From: Eucalyptus grandis
Lineage: Eukaryota; Streptophyta; Magnoliopsida; Myrtales; Myrtaceae
NCBI RefSeq assembly: GCF_016545825.1
Contig: NC_052613.1
Coordinates: 46,730,112-46,794,111, forward strand
DNA: 64,000 nt
Reading direction: 5' to 3'
Of the stretch, positions 52,633-64,000 are shown piece after piece. Numbering within the stretch: the stretch's first letter is position 1; every line of letters starts with the position of its first letter. A program made the position numbers and the translations under genes. Under the pieces are notes generated by a model. It made no database searches and had not been told where the DNA came from. It saw only the letters and a program-made list of their open reading frames with translations.

Positions 52633-54175
52633 TGAAAAAACTGTAAAAGTGCAAAATTTTATTGAATTCGAGACACGCATTTCAGAGCCTTTGTCTATTG
52701 CCGTCATAACCTCTCATTTGTTGATAATCATTACCATTAGTATCTATTTGAAAACACATTAGTCCCTATTAATAATTCTCAAGAAAAAAAAAATCAGCAT
52801 TAATGGCTCACTTTTATATATGATTATAGATATCTAAGATGTTGTCAGTAACGTCTTTCAAAATAATATTTTTTCCTAAAACCAACTTGTTTAAGGACTT
52901 AAAAATATAAGGAATCAATGATCAAGGACAACCCATTTCGACCAAAAAAAGGTACAGTCCATCATTAATGCTCCAAAACCCAAATATACATACACGCACA
53001 TTGAGTAGCTAGCTTAACTTATTTTTTGGTCGGTTAGCTTAACTTAATTACAGCATGAATATTAGATGTCATTAGGTAGCCATGGAATTATCTTTTGTAA
53101 TCATTACCATATTCAAATAACTAAAGATAACTACTGTAAAAGGTATGAAATCTTTGTCTTTGAGGGAGTTGTAGGTGTTCTCCTTCCTTTTGATCAAGAA
53201 GACATCGATTTTGGATATATTACCTCTATAGTTAACTTGGTCTCTTGCATACGAGTTACAAATATTTCTTGGGATTTGTATGGACTTGTGATGATACAAG
53301 GTTTTCCCCCCCTATAATTGCCTGTGATTGCTTGAACAATATACAGTCCATCAACTGGATCCACCGCGAATTTTGTACTCGAAGCTTTAGGTTTTCGATT
53401 TCATCAATTAAGCATTTCATGGATGGGTTTCAACTTCAAGAAATAAGTTCAGGCATTTGTGTCGTGGGGATAAGGTGATGGGACATTTATTCAGAGTTTG
53501 TTACAAAACCTCCGCTGTGCTGAAGTGCTGCCCACGTCGCTTGTTTATAGATTTATGGCCTCATGGTTTGAGCTCGGGGGGTTCGACTTTAATCATGGTA
53601 TTAAGAGTTAAGTTTCGATCTATGTCACCCCCATTTAAGTTTATTTCATATGTAAGTCCGTGAATTGCAGTTCTACGTGCATTCATATGATCTTGGTCTG
53701 ATTTGCATGTGCAAGGAGGTGTTAAATTCTTTTTCACATCTCTTGTTTATGGGGTTAGAATCTTTGATAATCTTATCAGCACGTACCCTCTTTCAATTTA
53801 ATAACTCGAGTTTTTGGATTTGATTTTTTAAACATTTTCAAATGGGAAATGACATTGTACCGTGCATGATGGCGCAGTTGATCATCATCAGCATCAGCAT
53901 CTGGGTAGCATTGTCTTTTTTAGACGGAAAGACGAAAAAAGGAAACGCATGTTACCGTGAGAAAGCTAACTTCACGTAATAACTGTCAAATGCATTGTTC
54001 TGAAGGACAGCTGAAATCTGTACTTGGTCTCGGAGATGTATACTGAAGTTAACGTCAACACTTACGAGAGGACCACTTGTATTAACCTTTCCAAAGTGAA
54101 AAATTGCTGCGTCCTTTTCCTCTGATGGAAGAAAGTATTCACTTCGTGGTTCTCACATTCCTCACCCATGATCAG

Positions 54176-54790
54176 AGGAGGCGACGAGATGCATCCTCCG
54201 AGACAGATGATCAGATGAACAAGCCTGATGAGCAGAACTACGACGTTGCGGAGTTCTGCATTGATGCTAGTTCGGTTGGAAACACTGCCACGTTTATCAA
54301 TCACAGTTGCGACCCTCTTCATTTAGTAGCTAAACACTTATTTGAACATATTTGGCAGCAATGTGTCAATGCACAGCTCTCTCTGTCTGTACATCCGTGC
54401 GAGCTTCTTGGACATGGGTTGCATGCGCCCGGCTGCTAGTCTCTGAAAGCCTTTTGTATTAATGTGAACTGACGATGTGCTACCGCAGAGACTGCACGGG
54501 GCGGAGACTTGGACCTTTTCTTTGCTTTCATTCAAGTCGACTTTTGCCGATAGATTGGTCGAAAGCGTGGACCATTGGTACTTGCTAATTGTGTGGAACT
54601 GAGTATTCTCTAGGGGGTCTTTTCCAGTTTCAGTTGGCATGACTGTCGCTCATTTCCATCTGTAGGAGCTCAACTATGACAATGGGCGATGCGCCCGATA
54701 ATGTTTTTGGCCCTGATGGAAAGGTGAAAAGAATGCCATACTACTGTTGGTGCTGCTGAGCTGATTGTAGGAAACGTCTGTTTTTTAAAA
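54176..54790 (+). pseudogene. SUVH4/KRYPTONITE-like histone H3K9 methyltransferase fragment
   Basis: The SET-domain core EFCIDASSVGNTATFINHSC lies at about 54245-54310 (canonical NHSCxP present). It is preceded by RRRRDAS and an acidic linker typical of SUVH4-type proteins. After non-matching sequence, an acceptor-like tctgtag at 54660-54666 leads into ELNYDNG (usually ELTYDYGY). Then comes GPDGKVKRMPYYC and, after a stop, ADCRKRLFF, the post-SET end. The catalytic stretch between NHSCDP and ELxYD is missing and stops interrupt the end, so it cannot be active. Retained splice-site-like sequence argues for a DNA-level copy rather than a retrocopy. Confidence 0.75.
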
Positions 54791-56435
54791 ACGCCAAAAC
54801 ATTTCAAGTGCTTGTTTCACCTTCTGGGGTTCTTATGCTTGATCTGGCCAAGCAAAATTGTGTGCTAACGTGCTGTTGCCCAACGTTGTTTATCCCCGTT
54901 GTCTTGTTTCTGCTGTAACAAGTTAGATTTACAATAGGTCAGATTCTATAACAAAATATATTAAAAAAACTATGTTTTTCCAAAAAAAAAAAAACAATTT
55001 AAGGTGACTCGTTTATCCATTTTTAAAATTTTTGTACTCAAAAGAGATCAAATGTTTGGTCATGGTAAATCAACGAGCCAAGATGACAAATTGACAATCC
55101 AACGCTTATTGGTCAAATGTTGCTTACCTAGCAAAACGGGCGATGTGACAATTATAGATAAGTGAAGTATCACGTGTTGCACACGGAAGAAAACATTATC
55201 TAGAATTCAATTTTAATAATGTATAATTAGAGGCAAAGCACGGGCTACGATAGGATAAAGCGCCAATTTGGTATGAAGAGCAAAAGTGGGCGGATGAAAT
55301 GGGCGGTTACTTAAAACATGTTTGGAGCATTTCCCTTTTTCTTTTTAGCAATGTGAAAACACTTTACAGTTTATAAGCAATTTAAAAAGACAATGCTATA
55401 TCCACCCTCATTTTGGCTAAAACACTTCTTTTTTTAGTTAACTAAAGGATATACCATTTCTCTCTTCAATTATTGTTTCTTATGCTATCAGGCTAACCAA
55501 TAAAACCTCTTTATTTCTATCATTTCTATCATCAGTTTTATAATATAAATGCTCCTTTTTCCCTAGAAAATATCATTTTATCCTACATCCTTTTATCACA
55601 TTGCCTAGAGAAGATTGTTGATTTTAATTTATGGTTTCATATCTATAATCACAAAGCTATATAGAAAATTAGAGAGTTTCACATATAATGAATATGACAG
55701 CTTAGGAGCACGCAATTGATTGCGTTTTTTTTATCAAATAGTTTGAGCGAAACAATATTTCAAAGTTGAATATTAAAATTCAGTCTAATTATCTGGCTGA
55801 TCTTGATCAAAATGAATATAAAAAAATTGATCAAAATATGGAAGCATGACCAAATATTAAGCATATTTATATGTATATCATATCTAAATATTAAGAAAAT
55901 GCAAGCATGAAAAGGAAAAGAAGGGAACTTTTTTGTTCTACCCATGCCATAAAAAAAAAAAATATTGGTTGTAGATTCATCCTCATAACAAGTGGATCAA
56001 AACTTTAAAAGATGCTATGAACTTTCCTCTAAATAATCTGAGATAGGTTTGAAAGTGAAGAAAGGGGCAACTAGATTTTCAATCCTAATCTAGCAATTCA
56101 GATTAAAATGTGAAACACTAAAAAAAAAAAAAGCACAAAATAAATTATGCTTTATTTAAAAAACTTACAAACTTGTTCAAAAAAAAACCCACACGGTTAA
56201 GATCAGGTAAATAATTAGATTGAATTTAATTTTCACTTTTGAAATAAAGTTTCTCTGAAACTATTTGATAAAAAAATAGGAAAATAAGCCATCACAAATA
56301 AAAAAAATTATAATCTTCCATTTAATTTTTGTGATTAGATATATGAGACCATAAATTAAAATTAACAATATACTGTAGGTAAAATGATAACAAAATGTTG
56401 AATAAGATGATATCTTTTTGGTTGTAGAAATAAAG
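54791..56435. other. Gene-less AT-rich stretch private to copy B
   Basis: No coding sequence recognised. Several poly-A/poly-T tracts are present (for example 54979-54994, 55949-55963, 56119-56132). Copy A has different sequence at the corresponding place. Confidence 0.4.
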
Positions 56436-57101
56436 ACAGTTTTATTGATTAGCCTGATGATATCTTTATGTACGATATTGCATGTACTACACTCCCCCTA
56501 ATTACTTTTTATATTAGTGGTACAATTTTGTTGCGCTTGACAAAATCAACAGAAAGTGATCAGCCTCCCTTTTCCAAAGCGCCAAGCTGCCGGATAGATA
56601 GATATGCCGCGAATCACGATGGGATCTTAACCAAAATTAACCCTAACATTCTTCTGAAAGAGAAAGAAGGATTTGGAAAGATTTAAAAATATCTCCCCTA
56701 ATCAAATCTCAGTTTTTGTGGGATTTTATACGACGGAAGCTATCTTGAGATCTTATTTTTAGGGCATTTTCTTGAAAAATAATATCACGATGGGGATTAT
56801 ATGACTATGAACCAATAACCCATAAGGTTAACATTAGTAATATATAAATTTGGAGTATATTCTATTATTATTAACAATATAAATTAAATACAGTTTCCTC
56901 ATTTATGGACACTAAAAAGGTGAAGAAGGTGTATCATCCAGCACCGCTTAAGAATATCCAGAATCACGCTTGTGAGGATTTCCTGAATTGGAAAAGTAAA
57001 GATCAGCGATCTGCAGCTCTATCTATCGTTCAATGATTGATCCTTTTGCTCGGCAAATTCTTGTACAAATCGGTGCAATACACGCACAGAAGAGAGGAAG
57101 G

Positions 57102-57434
57102 ATGGGGGGTTCACAAAGCAAGCAAAAGAGGCTGAAGAAAGTGGAGAAGAAGATAAAATCGACCGAGAAGGAGAAAAAGAAGGCGATCCAAGAACTCACC
57201 AAGGACTTAAATGACGGCGGCGGGCGACGGAGCGACAAGAGAGATCACAAGAGGTTCCAGAGGTATTCTGCATTGACGTCCAAGCTGGAGGACTTGCAAA
57301 GAGAGAGCACCAGAATATATCTGGAAGAAGAGCAGATTCCTGGCGTGGGGTATGAGAAGGGCAGCTCCAGCATCATCGGTGAAATTAAGCATTTAAAGAG
57401 CGCGTGGTCGAAGTCCAGGAAAAGCGACAGCTAG
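57102..57434 (+). CDS. Small putative N-myristoylated coiled-coil protein, copy B
   Basis: 110-aa paralogue of the ORF at 26034. It starts at the same MGGSQSK myristoylation-type signal and has the same coiled-coil plan. About 16 substitutions and a 3-residue insertion (KSA before WSKSRK) separate the two. Most changes fall in the N-terminal half and make it more basic (KEKKKAIQE, RRSDKRDHK), while the C-terminal core IYLEEEQIPGVGYEKGSSS is unchanged. The frame stays open although flanking non-coding sequence has accumulated indels, which suggests that one or both copies were under selection. The TATA-like element of copy A is altered here. No homologue recognised. Confidence 0.65.
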   Translation: MGGSQSKQKRLKKVEKKIKSTEKEKKKAIQELTKDLNDGGGRRSDKRDHKRFQRYSALTSKLEDLQRESTRIYLEEEQIPGVGYEKGSSSIIGEIKHLKSAWSKSRKSDS

Positions 57435-57450
57435 GGCACGCACGAACGTC

Positions 57451-58861
57451 GATTTTTCTAGTCTTTCCGCTCGTTAAGTTCTCGAGCAAGATTCTTGAAT
57501 TCTAGTATGACTTGTTCTTTCTCCATTGATATAATGTCAACCGTGTTTATGAACGACACCTGACGTGTGCCCAGCAAGATCCTTCGAATTCTATTATGAC
57601 TTCTTTCTCTATTGCTATCCTTTCAGCCATGTTTATGAATGATTCCTGCCGTCCCCCAAACCAGATGAATTTTATAATTTAGATTGTAGCGTGTCTTCAT
57701 TGTAAAATGCTTATTAACTTTTTAGCATGAAATATACCTGTGCTCTCTTTTTTTTAGCGCCGTGGCTTCTTCTTTTGATAACCAAAAACCCTAAACTAAG
57801 CACTTCTTGGGCATTGAGGGAGAGAGAGTTTCACATAAATTTTTATCAGGTTTGACATATTATTAACATCTCTATATTCGAAGTAAATTGTGCCCGAATA
57901 TCAAGTTGGAATTTAAGGTTAGTCATTTCAAATTTTTAGCATGAAATACAAAGCTTGAATGGAGACTGAGTTAAAACCAAATTGACCAGCTCTGGAGTTT
58001 CTCAGAGTTGATTTGGAGTTTCTAAATTCGAGTGAGATAATAATGTGCAATATGGTTCTTAATTGTTCAATGTGTTCCATAAACTTTAGTCTAATATTTA
58101 ATGTAGCCCTCGAACTTTTAATTTATTCAATATGATTCATGAATTTTTGGTAAATATTTAATTTATTTAATGTGATTCATGGACTTTAATTACATGTTCA
58201 AATGTAGAATGTTCAATTTAGTCATATCATTAATTTAAGATCATGAACAACAATGAACATTTTCACATAATTCAAGAACTAAATTGAACATATACTAAAA
58301 GGTTAGAAACTACATTGAACAAATTAAAAGGGCCACTTGCACTCGCACATTAGGCTAAAGTTTATGGACTATTTGTAACATTTTTCGTAACATTTTTCTA
58401 ACTTGGCTTTCTCGGTTCTCATGCTTAGCTCATTCTCTCTCTGGTCCGATGTCATTCCATTCTTTTCTTTTACAGAATGCAAATAATACGTCAAGCTAAA
58501 TATGAGTAATTACTAATTAATGTCGGCGGGGGCCTTGTGTGCTGGAACCTCCTTTTTTTTTTTTTTTTACGGGTCAATTCGTAGACTTTGTAGGTTCTGA
58601 GAAATCACTGAAGCCTAATGGGGATTTTCCAATCAAAATGTGATTGTCTTTTATTAAATAATGCGATCATCACAAATCATGTGTTAAATGTGAAAGCTTG
58701 AGAAGGAAGAGACGCGGAAATGGAAATAGTATAAATAGTGATAAAATAGGGGTCATTATTTGAATATTCCCATCTCATTATTAATTTGCACTTCTTGAGG
58801 ATACTTTTGAATGCGAAGACCGGCATTTCACTGTGGAGTTGGGAAAAAGAAGAAGGACTAA
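57451..58861. other. Gene-less region right of copy B
   Basis: AT-rich sequence with repeated phrases such as ttcaatgtgatt and tgaacaaattaaa at 58020-58380, which resemble decayed TIR-element sequence, and a poly-T tract at 58551-58569. No gene recognised. Confidence 0.4.
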
Positions 58862-59870
58862 GGCTCCGTTCGTTTCGCGGAAAATAACTTCCAGGAAAAT
58901 ATTTTCCGGATTTTCCGGTGTTCGGTGAGCGGAAAATCACGGTCAACGGAAAACATTTTCCGTTGACCGGAAAATTCCTTCTTTGCAGCTTGGAAAATGT
59001 TTTCTCTTTTCAAAAGAGGAAAACATTTTCCAAGCCTCGCCTCTTCTCTTCCTTCGGTTCTTGTTCTCTCTCTCTCTTGCTCTCCTTGCCGCGGGTTGGT
59101 TTGACGACGTCCTTCTCCGAGACCGCCCTCCGCCCTCCCAGCCGCTCTTGCCCGCCCGCTCCGGCCGGGGGCGCCGCCGCCACCGCCGCGCTCCGCTTCC
59201 CGGCGGCTCGGGCCGCTGGGAGGATCCGGCTCAAGAGGGAGCTCCGCTAGCCGGCACGGGAGGCTCGCGGGAGATCTCGTCACGATCCGGCGAGCTCGGG
59301 TGAGATCGCCGAGCCTCGAGCTCATTTGGATCAGGCGCGGCGGAGCTTGCGGCTCGCCCGGATCCAGGCGAGCTCGAGCTTTGTCGCCGCATCCGGCGAG
59401 CTCGGGTGAGATCGGCCGAGCCTCGAGCTCGCCGGAGTGGCCACCGGTCTTGGTCAGCCGGGCGGGGCCTGGCCATCGTCGGGCAGGAAGGAGGCGGCAG
59501 AGGCGGAACGAGGAGGAAGAAGGAGGAGGAAGGAGGCGACGGCGGACGAAGCCGCTCGGGAGGAATCGGGAGGAAGAAGGAGGAGGAAGGAGGAAGAAAA
59601 AAAAAAATTCTATTTAAAAATATAAATAATTAAAAATCATTTTTAAAAAAATATAAATAAATAAAATAAATTTTTTGGTCAATTAAAAATATTAAAATTC
59701 AATTTTTGATAATTTTTTTCAGGAAAATGTTTGAGCTAACGAACAGTGGAAAATATTTTCCACTCAAATTTTAAATTTTGACCGAACATTGAAAATAGAG
59801 TCATTTTCCTGGAAAATAACTTCATGAAAATGTTTTAAAACATGATATTTTCCGTGAAACGAACGGAGCC
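58862..59870. mobile_element. Harbinger/Tourist-like TIR element with GC-rich core
   Basis: 1009 bp flanked by TAA (58859-58861 and 59871-59873). The terminal inverted repeats match at about 23 of 24 positions (left ggctccgttcgtttcgcgg, right ggctccgttcgtttcacgg). Inner arms are rich in ggaaaa/ttttcc. The core (about 59040-59600) is strikingly GC-rich with repeated cggcgagctcgggtgagatc and gccgagcctcgagctc motifs, then a GGAGGA-rich tract. Open frames in the core are compositional. A 3-bp TAA duplication fits PIF/Harbinger. Confidence 0.85.
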
Positions 59871-59873
59871 TAA

Positions 59874-60487
59874 GAAGAAAAAAAGAAAAAAAGTCTGAAA
59901 AATATTAAAATATTATTAAAATTTATTTACATGAATGCTAGCCGTGTTACGTAGAATAACTAGATCTACGTTAATAAATTTCAACTAAAATTGACCAGAT
60001 GAACTCAATTGGCAAAGATAAAAATATTTAGAACTTAGTTAGTAAAATTAAAAGCTCATGATTAAATTAATACAAGTGTAATAAATTTATGAATTTTTTA
60101 AATAATTTTCTCTTTCAAGAATTCTATTGAACAAATTTTAATTTAGACTAATTTAATTTTTAAAATATAAGAGTAATTATGCAGTTGAAAATTATAAAAT
60201 GTTTGAATTAATTCTTAAAGAGCAACAAAATTAGCGAAAAGGGAGAATGTAGTTTATAAGATAAATGAGCCACGAGTAACATCGCAGACGACCAAAAAAA
60301 TTAAAAGCCGATATACAAATACACTCAACGTTATATAGAATGACATTCATAATACACAAATTATGGTTATTGATCACAAAATCACTATCGCATTACGTAA
60401 CTATCATGACATATATATGTGTTTATATATATAACTTTTTGGGAGATCGAAAGTGGGCCCGAGTCAACTTTACAATATACCTTCCAA
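59874..60487. other. AT-rich spacer between two transposons
   Basis: Low-complexity AT-rich DNA with no coding potential. It ends at the target duplication of the second hAT-like element. Confidence 0.45.
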
Positions 60488-61504
60488 TAGAGGTGAAAGT
60501 ATAGTCTGGACGTATGGCCCACCCTTAACCTTAAAACCGCCAGATAATGCTTTGGCCCTCAATTTTTGGAACCAAGGACCAACTTATTTGAAGCTTGGGA
60601 CCAAGAACCTGACCGATCCAATGGGTTCGATCCGTTGCCCGTTGGTCAAATTGACTAACTAATAATTTTTATTTCATTTTTTTTTTACTCCTTAAAAAAG
60701 CGATTGAGGACCAGACTGACTAATGGGTTCGGTCCCATTTCAAGGTCAATCCAGGACTAACCAATAATTTTTTTTATTTCATTTTTTGTACTCCTTTGAA
60801 AGGACAACCGAGAACCGTACCAATCTAATAAGTTCAATGATAAACGAGGTTAACTAAAAAAAGGCAAGCAGTGAGGATAAAGTGGGATGAGGGTCGAATA
60901 GAATGAGTGTCAAATGTTGAGCGGAGAGCAACAAGCCAAGCGAGTACCGAGCAGCGAGCGGTACGAGTAACCCAAAACGAGTGAGACGAGCGTCGAGTGG
61001 CGAGCAGAGAAGTTATTTTTTTTTCGATTTTAGCAAATTGAAGACTAAGATGACAAATAAGATAGAAGAGAACGAGTACTAAAAGAGGATGCCATAAGGT
61101 GCTTTTTTGGACGCCGTGAGGACTCCTCACAAAAATATTTTCATCTTTCATAAATTATGATTATTGACGTCGTAAAAGACATTAAAAACCTACATTATTA
61201 AAGAACAATATAAAATTACTTGAAATCCTCACTAAAAAACTGTTTAATATTATTGATGCCGTTTATTTTAAAATTTTTCTATATAAAAAAATTATAAATA
61301 ATATATTAGATAGATATAAATAGTAAGGATTGGCCCTGGCCGACCGACAAAACTCTTGGTGATCGGGATCGATCCGCATAAGACGGGCCCGTAAATTTTA
61401 AGACTAATGATCGATTCAGTCTCCCTAAAAACAGATCAGGACCGATAGGATTGGGCCGGTCCAGAGTCGGTCTAGGTTGATCGTGGGACCGATGCTCACC
61501 CCTA
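60488..61504. mobile_element. hAT-like non-autonomous transposon, copy 2
   Basis: 1017-bp relative of the element at 23238-24293 in the same orientation. Terminal repeats are tagaggtgaaag and, from the right end, taggggtgagcatcgg. It is flanked by CCTTCCAA / CCTTCCAG (60480-60487 and 61505-61512, 7 of 8 identical). It shares the internal gggtcgaa..gaatgag module, the poly-T tract and aattataaataatatatta with copy 1. More indels and an imperfect duplication suggest an older insertion. It ends 167 bp upstream of the start codon of the oxygenase gene. Confidence 0.88.
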
Positions 61505-61671
61505 CCTTCCAGGCTTCCACGTAATCAAATGGGTCCCGCCAGCCCAGGCAAACCTCATTTCCCTAATCACCACCTGCTACTTCTCCTCCTCCTTCCTCCT
61601 TCCGACTCCGGATTCCCCTGAAACCCTAACGGAAACTCCGATTCGCAGAGCACGCGCGGTGGGGGCCGATA

Positions 61672-61731
61672 ATGTCGGTGGACGCCTCCCGACCGATCGC
61701 TTCAAGCAATTCCGGCCGCCCAGCCCTGCCA

Positions 61732-61769
<38 letters not shown>

Positions 61770-63933
61770 GCCCTCTCGGCGGCCTCCCCGGCGCCGGCGG
61801 GCGGCCCACCGGCTCCGCCTGAACCCGACCGATCATCACGAGCCGGACAGCTACGAGGACCTGCAGAGCCAGCTCGACTTCAGCCCCATGCTCTTCAGCT
61901 CCCTGGAGCGGTACCTGCCTCCCCCGCTCCTGGTCCTCTCCCGCGACGCCAAGGTCGACTACATGCGCGACATCCTCCTCCGGTACTCCCCCGAGGGCGA
62001 ACGCACGCGCGTGAGTGCTCTCTCCCTCCCCCGTAGCAGCAGAACGTCGATTCCGGGACGAGAGATTGCTAATGCAATGCATGATCATGTGGCGGCCGTT
62101 GAGTATCGCGGCGTTTCGTATGCTTGTTTGAAAGCTTTGATCCTAAATGTGCCGGTCTTGTCCCGTGATTTAGTCTTCGATAATTCGAAAGATCGAAGTT
62201 TTGAGGGAGGGGCTGGAGAGAGTATTATTCAGATCCTGAGAATGAGCTGCGTGTTTTGTGCGGTCCTCTTTGTCGTTTCAGTTTCTGGCTTGACTATTTT
62301 GGTTTTCACGGAGTTGTTGCAGTTTACAGTTGTACTAATCTTTGACAGGTCCTAAGGCATCGAGAATACAGGCAGAAGATTCTAGCTAACTATAGGTAAC
62401 CTTTCATGCAAATATAGCTATTTCAATATCTTTACTTTGACAGCAGGTGAAGGTTTGAACTCCTTTGTTATGAGAAGAAGCCATATAGCACCACGCTCAT
62501 GTATATGTGATGTTCAAAAGGACACTTTGAGTACTGATGCATAACCCATTTCTGTCGAAATGGCTCTCTTTCTGCAAGTAAGTAGATGCTATGGGCGTCT
62601 CTGTTAACCTTCCCTCATCTCTGTAGCCTCTTCACAGAGAGCTTTACAGCCTGCACGCCGCAAGTTTCTTTGTGCCCTCGTTTCTGAGGGCGTTGAAGGA
62701 AAACACGGAAGAGAGTTTTAGAAGTATAATTACTGAACCCTCTCCAGGGATATATGTGTTTGAGATGCTTCAGTCACGGGCCTGTGAAATGTTATTGGAC
62801 GAGGTATAATTTCACTTTTCTCGCCATTATGTGTGGCACTCTATTTTCAGCTTGAGTTTAGTAGCTGTGTTGTCTTATCAGGTTCTGATTGCTAGGTAGA
62901 GAACTTTGAGAGATGGGTCCATGACACAAATTTCAGGATCATGCGGCCTAATACGATGAATAGATATGGTGTTGTCCTTGATGACTTTGGTTTGGAGACC
63001 ATGCTTGCTAGAATGATGGATGACTTTCGTTCGTCCCATAGCTAGGGGTAATATGAGCTACATATCCATTATGTGATTTATAGAGGGAGGCTGTGTATGA
63101 TGTACCCTAGACTTGAAAGCTCTCATTATGTTTTTGCAGTTTTCTATCCAGAAGTTGGCGGGTCCACCCTGGATTCTCATCATGGTTTTGTTGTTGAATA
63201 TGGAATGGATAGGGATGTTGAACTTGGTGGGTAATTCATTTAATCAATCATTATTAATTGTATGGTACCTCATATTTAAATTTTCAAATGATGTGTAGCT
63301 GAAAACTTCTCTTTAAATCATTTGGTTTATCGTTTGGCATATTGAAAAGTCTGAACTTGCTGGCTTAAGCGTCTCAATCCATATGCTTGCCTGATCTTAA
63401 CTTCTCAAGACTTTTGCTTTGCAGAACATTTGATTGATCTTTTCAGAAGTTTGATCTAATCCTGGTCTACAAAGAAAATGCAGCCTTCTACTTTTTTGTA
63501 TAATACATTTTAGTTTATTCAAATGTCCAAAATTGGTCTAGCTGTGGTGGTCCCTTTATGCTCAATAATGACTTGCACGACAATTCTTCAATTCTTTTGT
63601 AAGATCTTATTTTCAGTCATACCTCTGTTCTCTCTATTAATTAGTTGGTCTTTTTCTGGTATTATCTTACTTTGCATCGTGGTACTTTTGCCATTTTCTG
63701 TTGCCTGTTCTTGTTTTTCACCTGTTGGTCATTTTCCACCTTTTCTGAAATTGAAGTTCTGGATTCTTCTTTATAACTCTTAAGTGAAACGACTCTCTGT
63801 TTTTTCAGGTTTCCATGTAGATGACTCTGAAGTCACTTTAAATGTTTGCTTGGGTGAGCAATTTTCGGGTGGAGAATTGTTTTTTCGTGGCGTTCGATGT
63901 GATAAGCATGTAAACTCAGAGACACAGCAAGAG
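61672..63933 (+). CDS. PKHD-type 2-oxoglutarate/Fe(II)-dependent oxygenase, 5' part
   Basis: Resembles the uncharacterised plant PKHD-type hydroxylases (At1g22950 group). Exons: 61672-62010, 62349-62395, 62638-62803, 62896-63047, 63140-63226 and 63809-63933, continuing past the window. Recognisable blocks are RLRLNP, SYEDLQSQLDFSPMLFSSLE, KVDYMRDILLRYSPEGERTR, PSPGIYVFEMLQ, FRIMRPNTMNRYGVVLDDFG, PEVGGSTLDSHHGFVVEYG and FHVDDSEVTLNVCLG. The last carries the HxD iron ligands, and FSGGELFFRGVRCDKHVN follows. Exon 3 must use the acceptor ttcacag (62637) to keep frame. Exon 4 carries one extra base after MMDDF (63025-63027). Without it VRPIARVFYPEVGG would follow, with it the frame hits TAG at 63043. 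The N-terminus holds a 6-nt repeat coding (TA)n. Confidence 0.85.
61733..61772 (+). repeat. Hexanucleotide (AACGGC)n in oxygenase exon 1
   Basis: About six copies of aacggc, coding alternating Thr-Ala in the used frame. The same DNA read in the next frame gives alternating Asn-Gly. A coding microsatellite in a poorly conserved N-terminus. Confidence 0.8.
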
Positions 63934-64000
63934 GTATGCCAACCTGTTATTTTGTTCTTGTGCAGCTATGTTGTTTTATATGTATTGATGAAGTGTAGGT

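Larger units (their letters stand above)
52634..57450. repeat. Segmental duplication copy B
   Basis: Direct repeat of 22155-26373. It lacks the hAT-like and SINE insertions of copy A, preserving both empty sites. It carries an extra ~2.2 kb (about 54190-56435) that includes a SUVH-like pseudogene and AT-rich sequence. Homology resumes at gattagcctgatgatat (56447) and continues to gaacgtc after the small ORF. Confidence 0.9.

Noticed and set aside
58858..59633. Overlapping 74-155 codon frames on both strands in the GC-rich core
   Set aside because: All frames are open because of GC-rich, stop-poor repeats inside a TIR element. No domain or conserved motif is seen.
61659..62036. Alternative plus-strand frame with an Asn-Gly repeat over oxygenase exon 1
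   Set aside because: It begins with GTG, not ATG. The family blocks RLRLNP and SYEDLQ lie in the frame starting at ATG 61672.

Overview
The window is plant nuclear DNA. It has AT-rich intergenic sequence, many short phase-consistent exons with GT..AG introns, (GA)n and (TA)n microsatellites, tRNA-derived SINEs and DNA transposons with target-site duplications. The encoded proteins are plant types: phosphatidylserine synthase, plastid aldolase, a CNL resistance-gene family, a PKHD-type oxygenase, MuDR transposase and a SUVH histone methyltransferase fragment. A woody dicot is my best guess, and the species cannot be fixed from sequence alone.

Layout. (1) 1-6.95 kb, minus strand: PHOSPHATIDYLSERINE SYNTHASE 1 with ten coding exons resolved, a separate 5'UTR exon and a TATA box. 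The last ~70 codons lie off the left edge. (2) 7-16.9 kb: no convincing gene. It holds a GC-rich upstream region, a degenerate minisatellite split by a TIR element, and scattered microsatellites. (3) 17.1-20.6 kb, minus strand: a complete six-exon plastid class I fructose-bisphosphate aldolase (FBA3-like). (4) 22.155-26.37 kb and 52.634-57.45 kb: two direct copies (A and B) of one segment. Each ends in a small intact ORF encoding a putative N-myristoylated coiled-coil protein, and B also carries a SUVH4-like pseudogene. (5) 26.37-52.63 kb lies exactly between A and B. It is bounded by ~270 bp inverted terminal repeats of Mutator (MULE) type. Inside, in order, are a GRF zinc-finger ORF, a ~3.4 kb array of ~200 bp tandem repeats, three broken CNL resistance-gene units, copia-gag-like fragments, a second copy of the GRF segment with the zinc finger deleted, a second ~3.5 kb tandem array, and a decayed MuDR transposase reading inward from the right end. 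(6) 57.5-61.5 kb: a Harbinger-like TIR element with a GC-rich core and a second copy of the hAT-like element seen in copy A. (7) 61.67-64 kb, plus strand: the first six exons of a PKHD-type 2-oxoglutarate/Fe(II) oxygenase, with one apparent 1-nt frameshift.

The genes that look functional (PSS1, FBA3, probably the oxygenase) are unrelated housekeeping genes. The middle 35 kb is a nest of duplications and transposons. Its most unusual feature is the large MULE-bounded block sitting at the junction of a direct duplication, with a paralogous pair of unrecognised small ORFs on either side.
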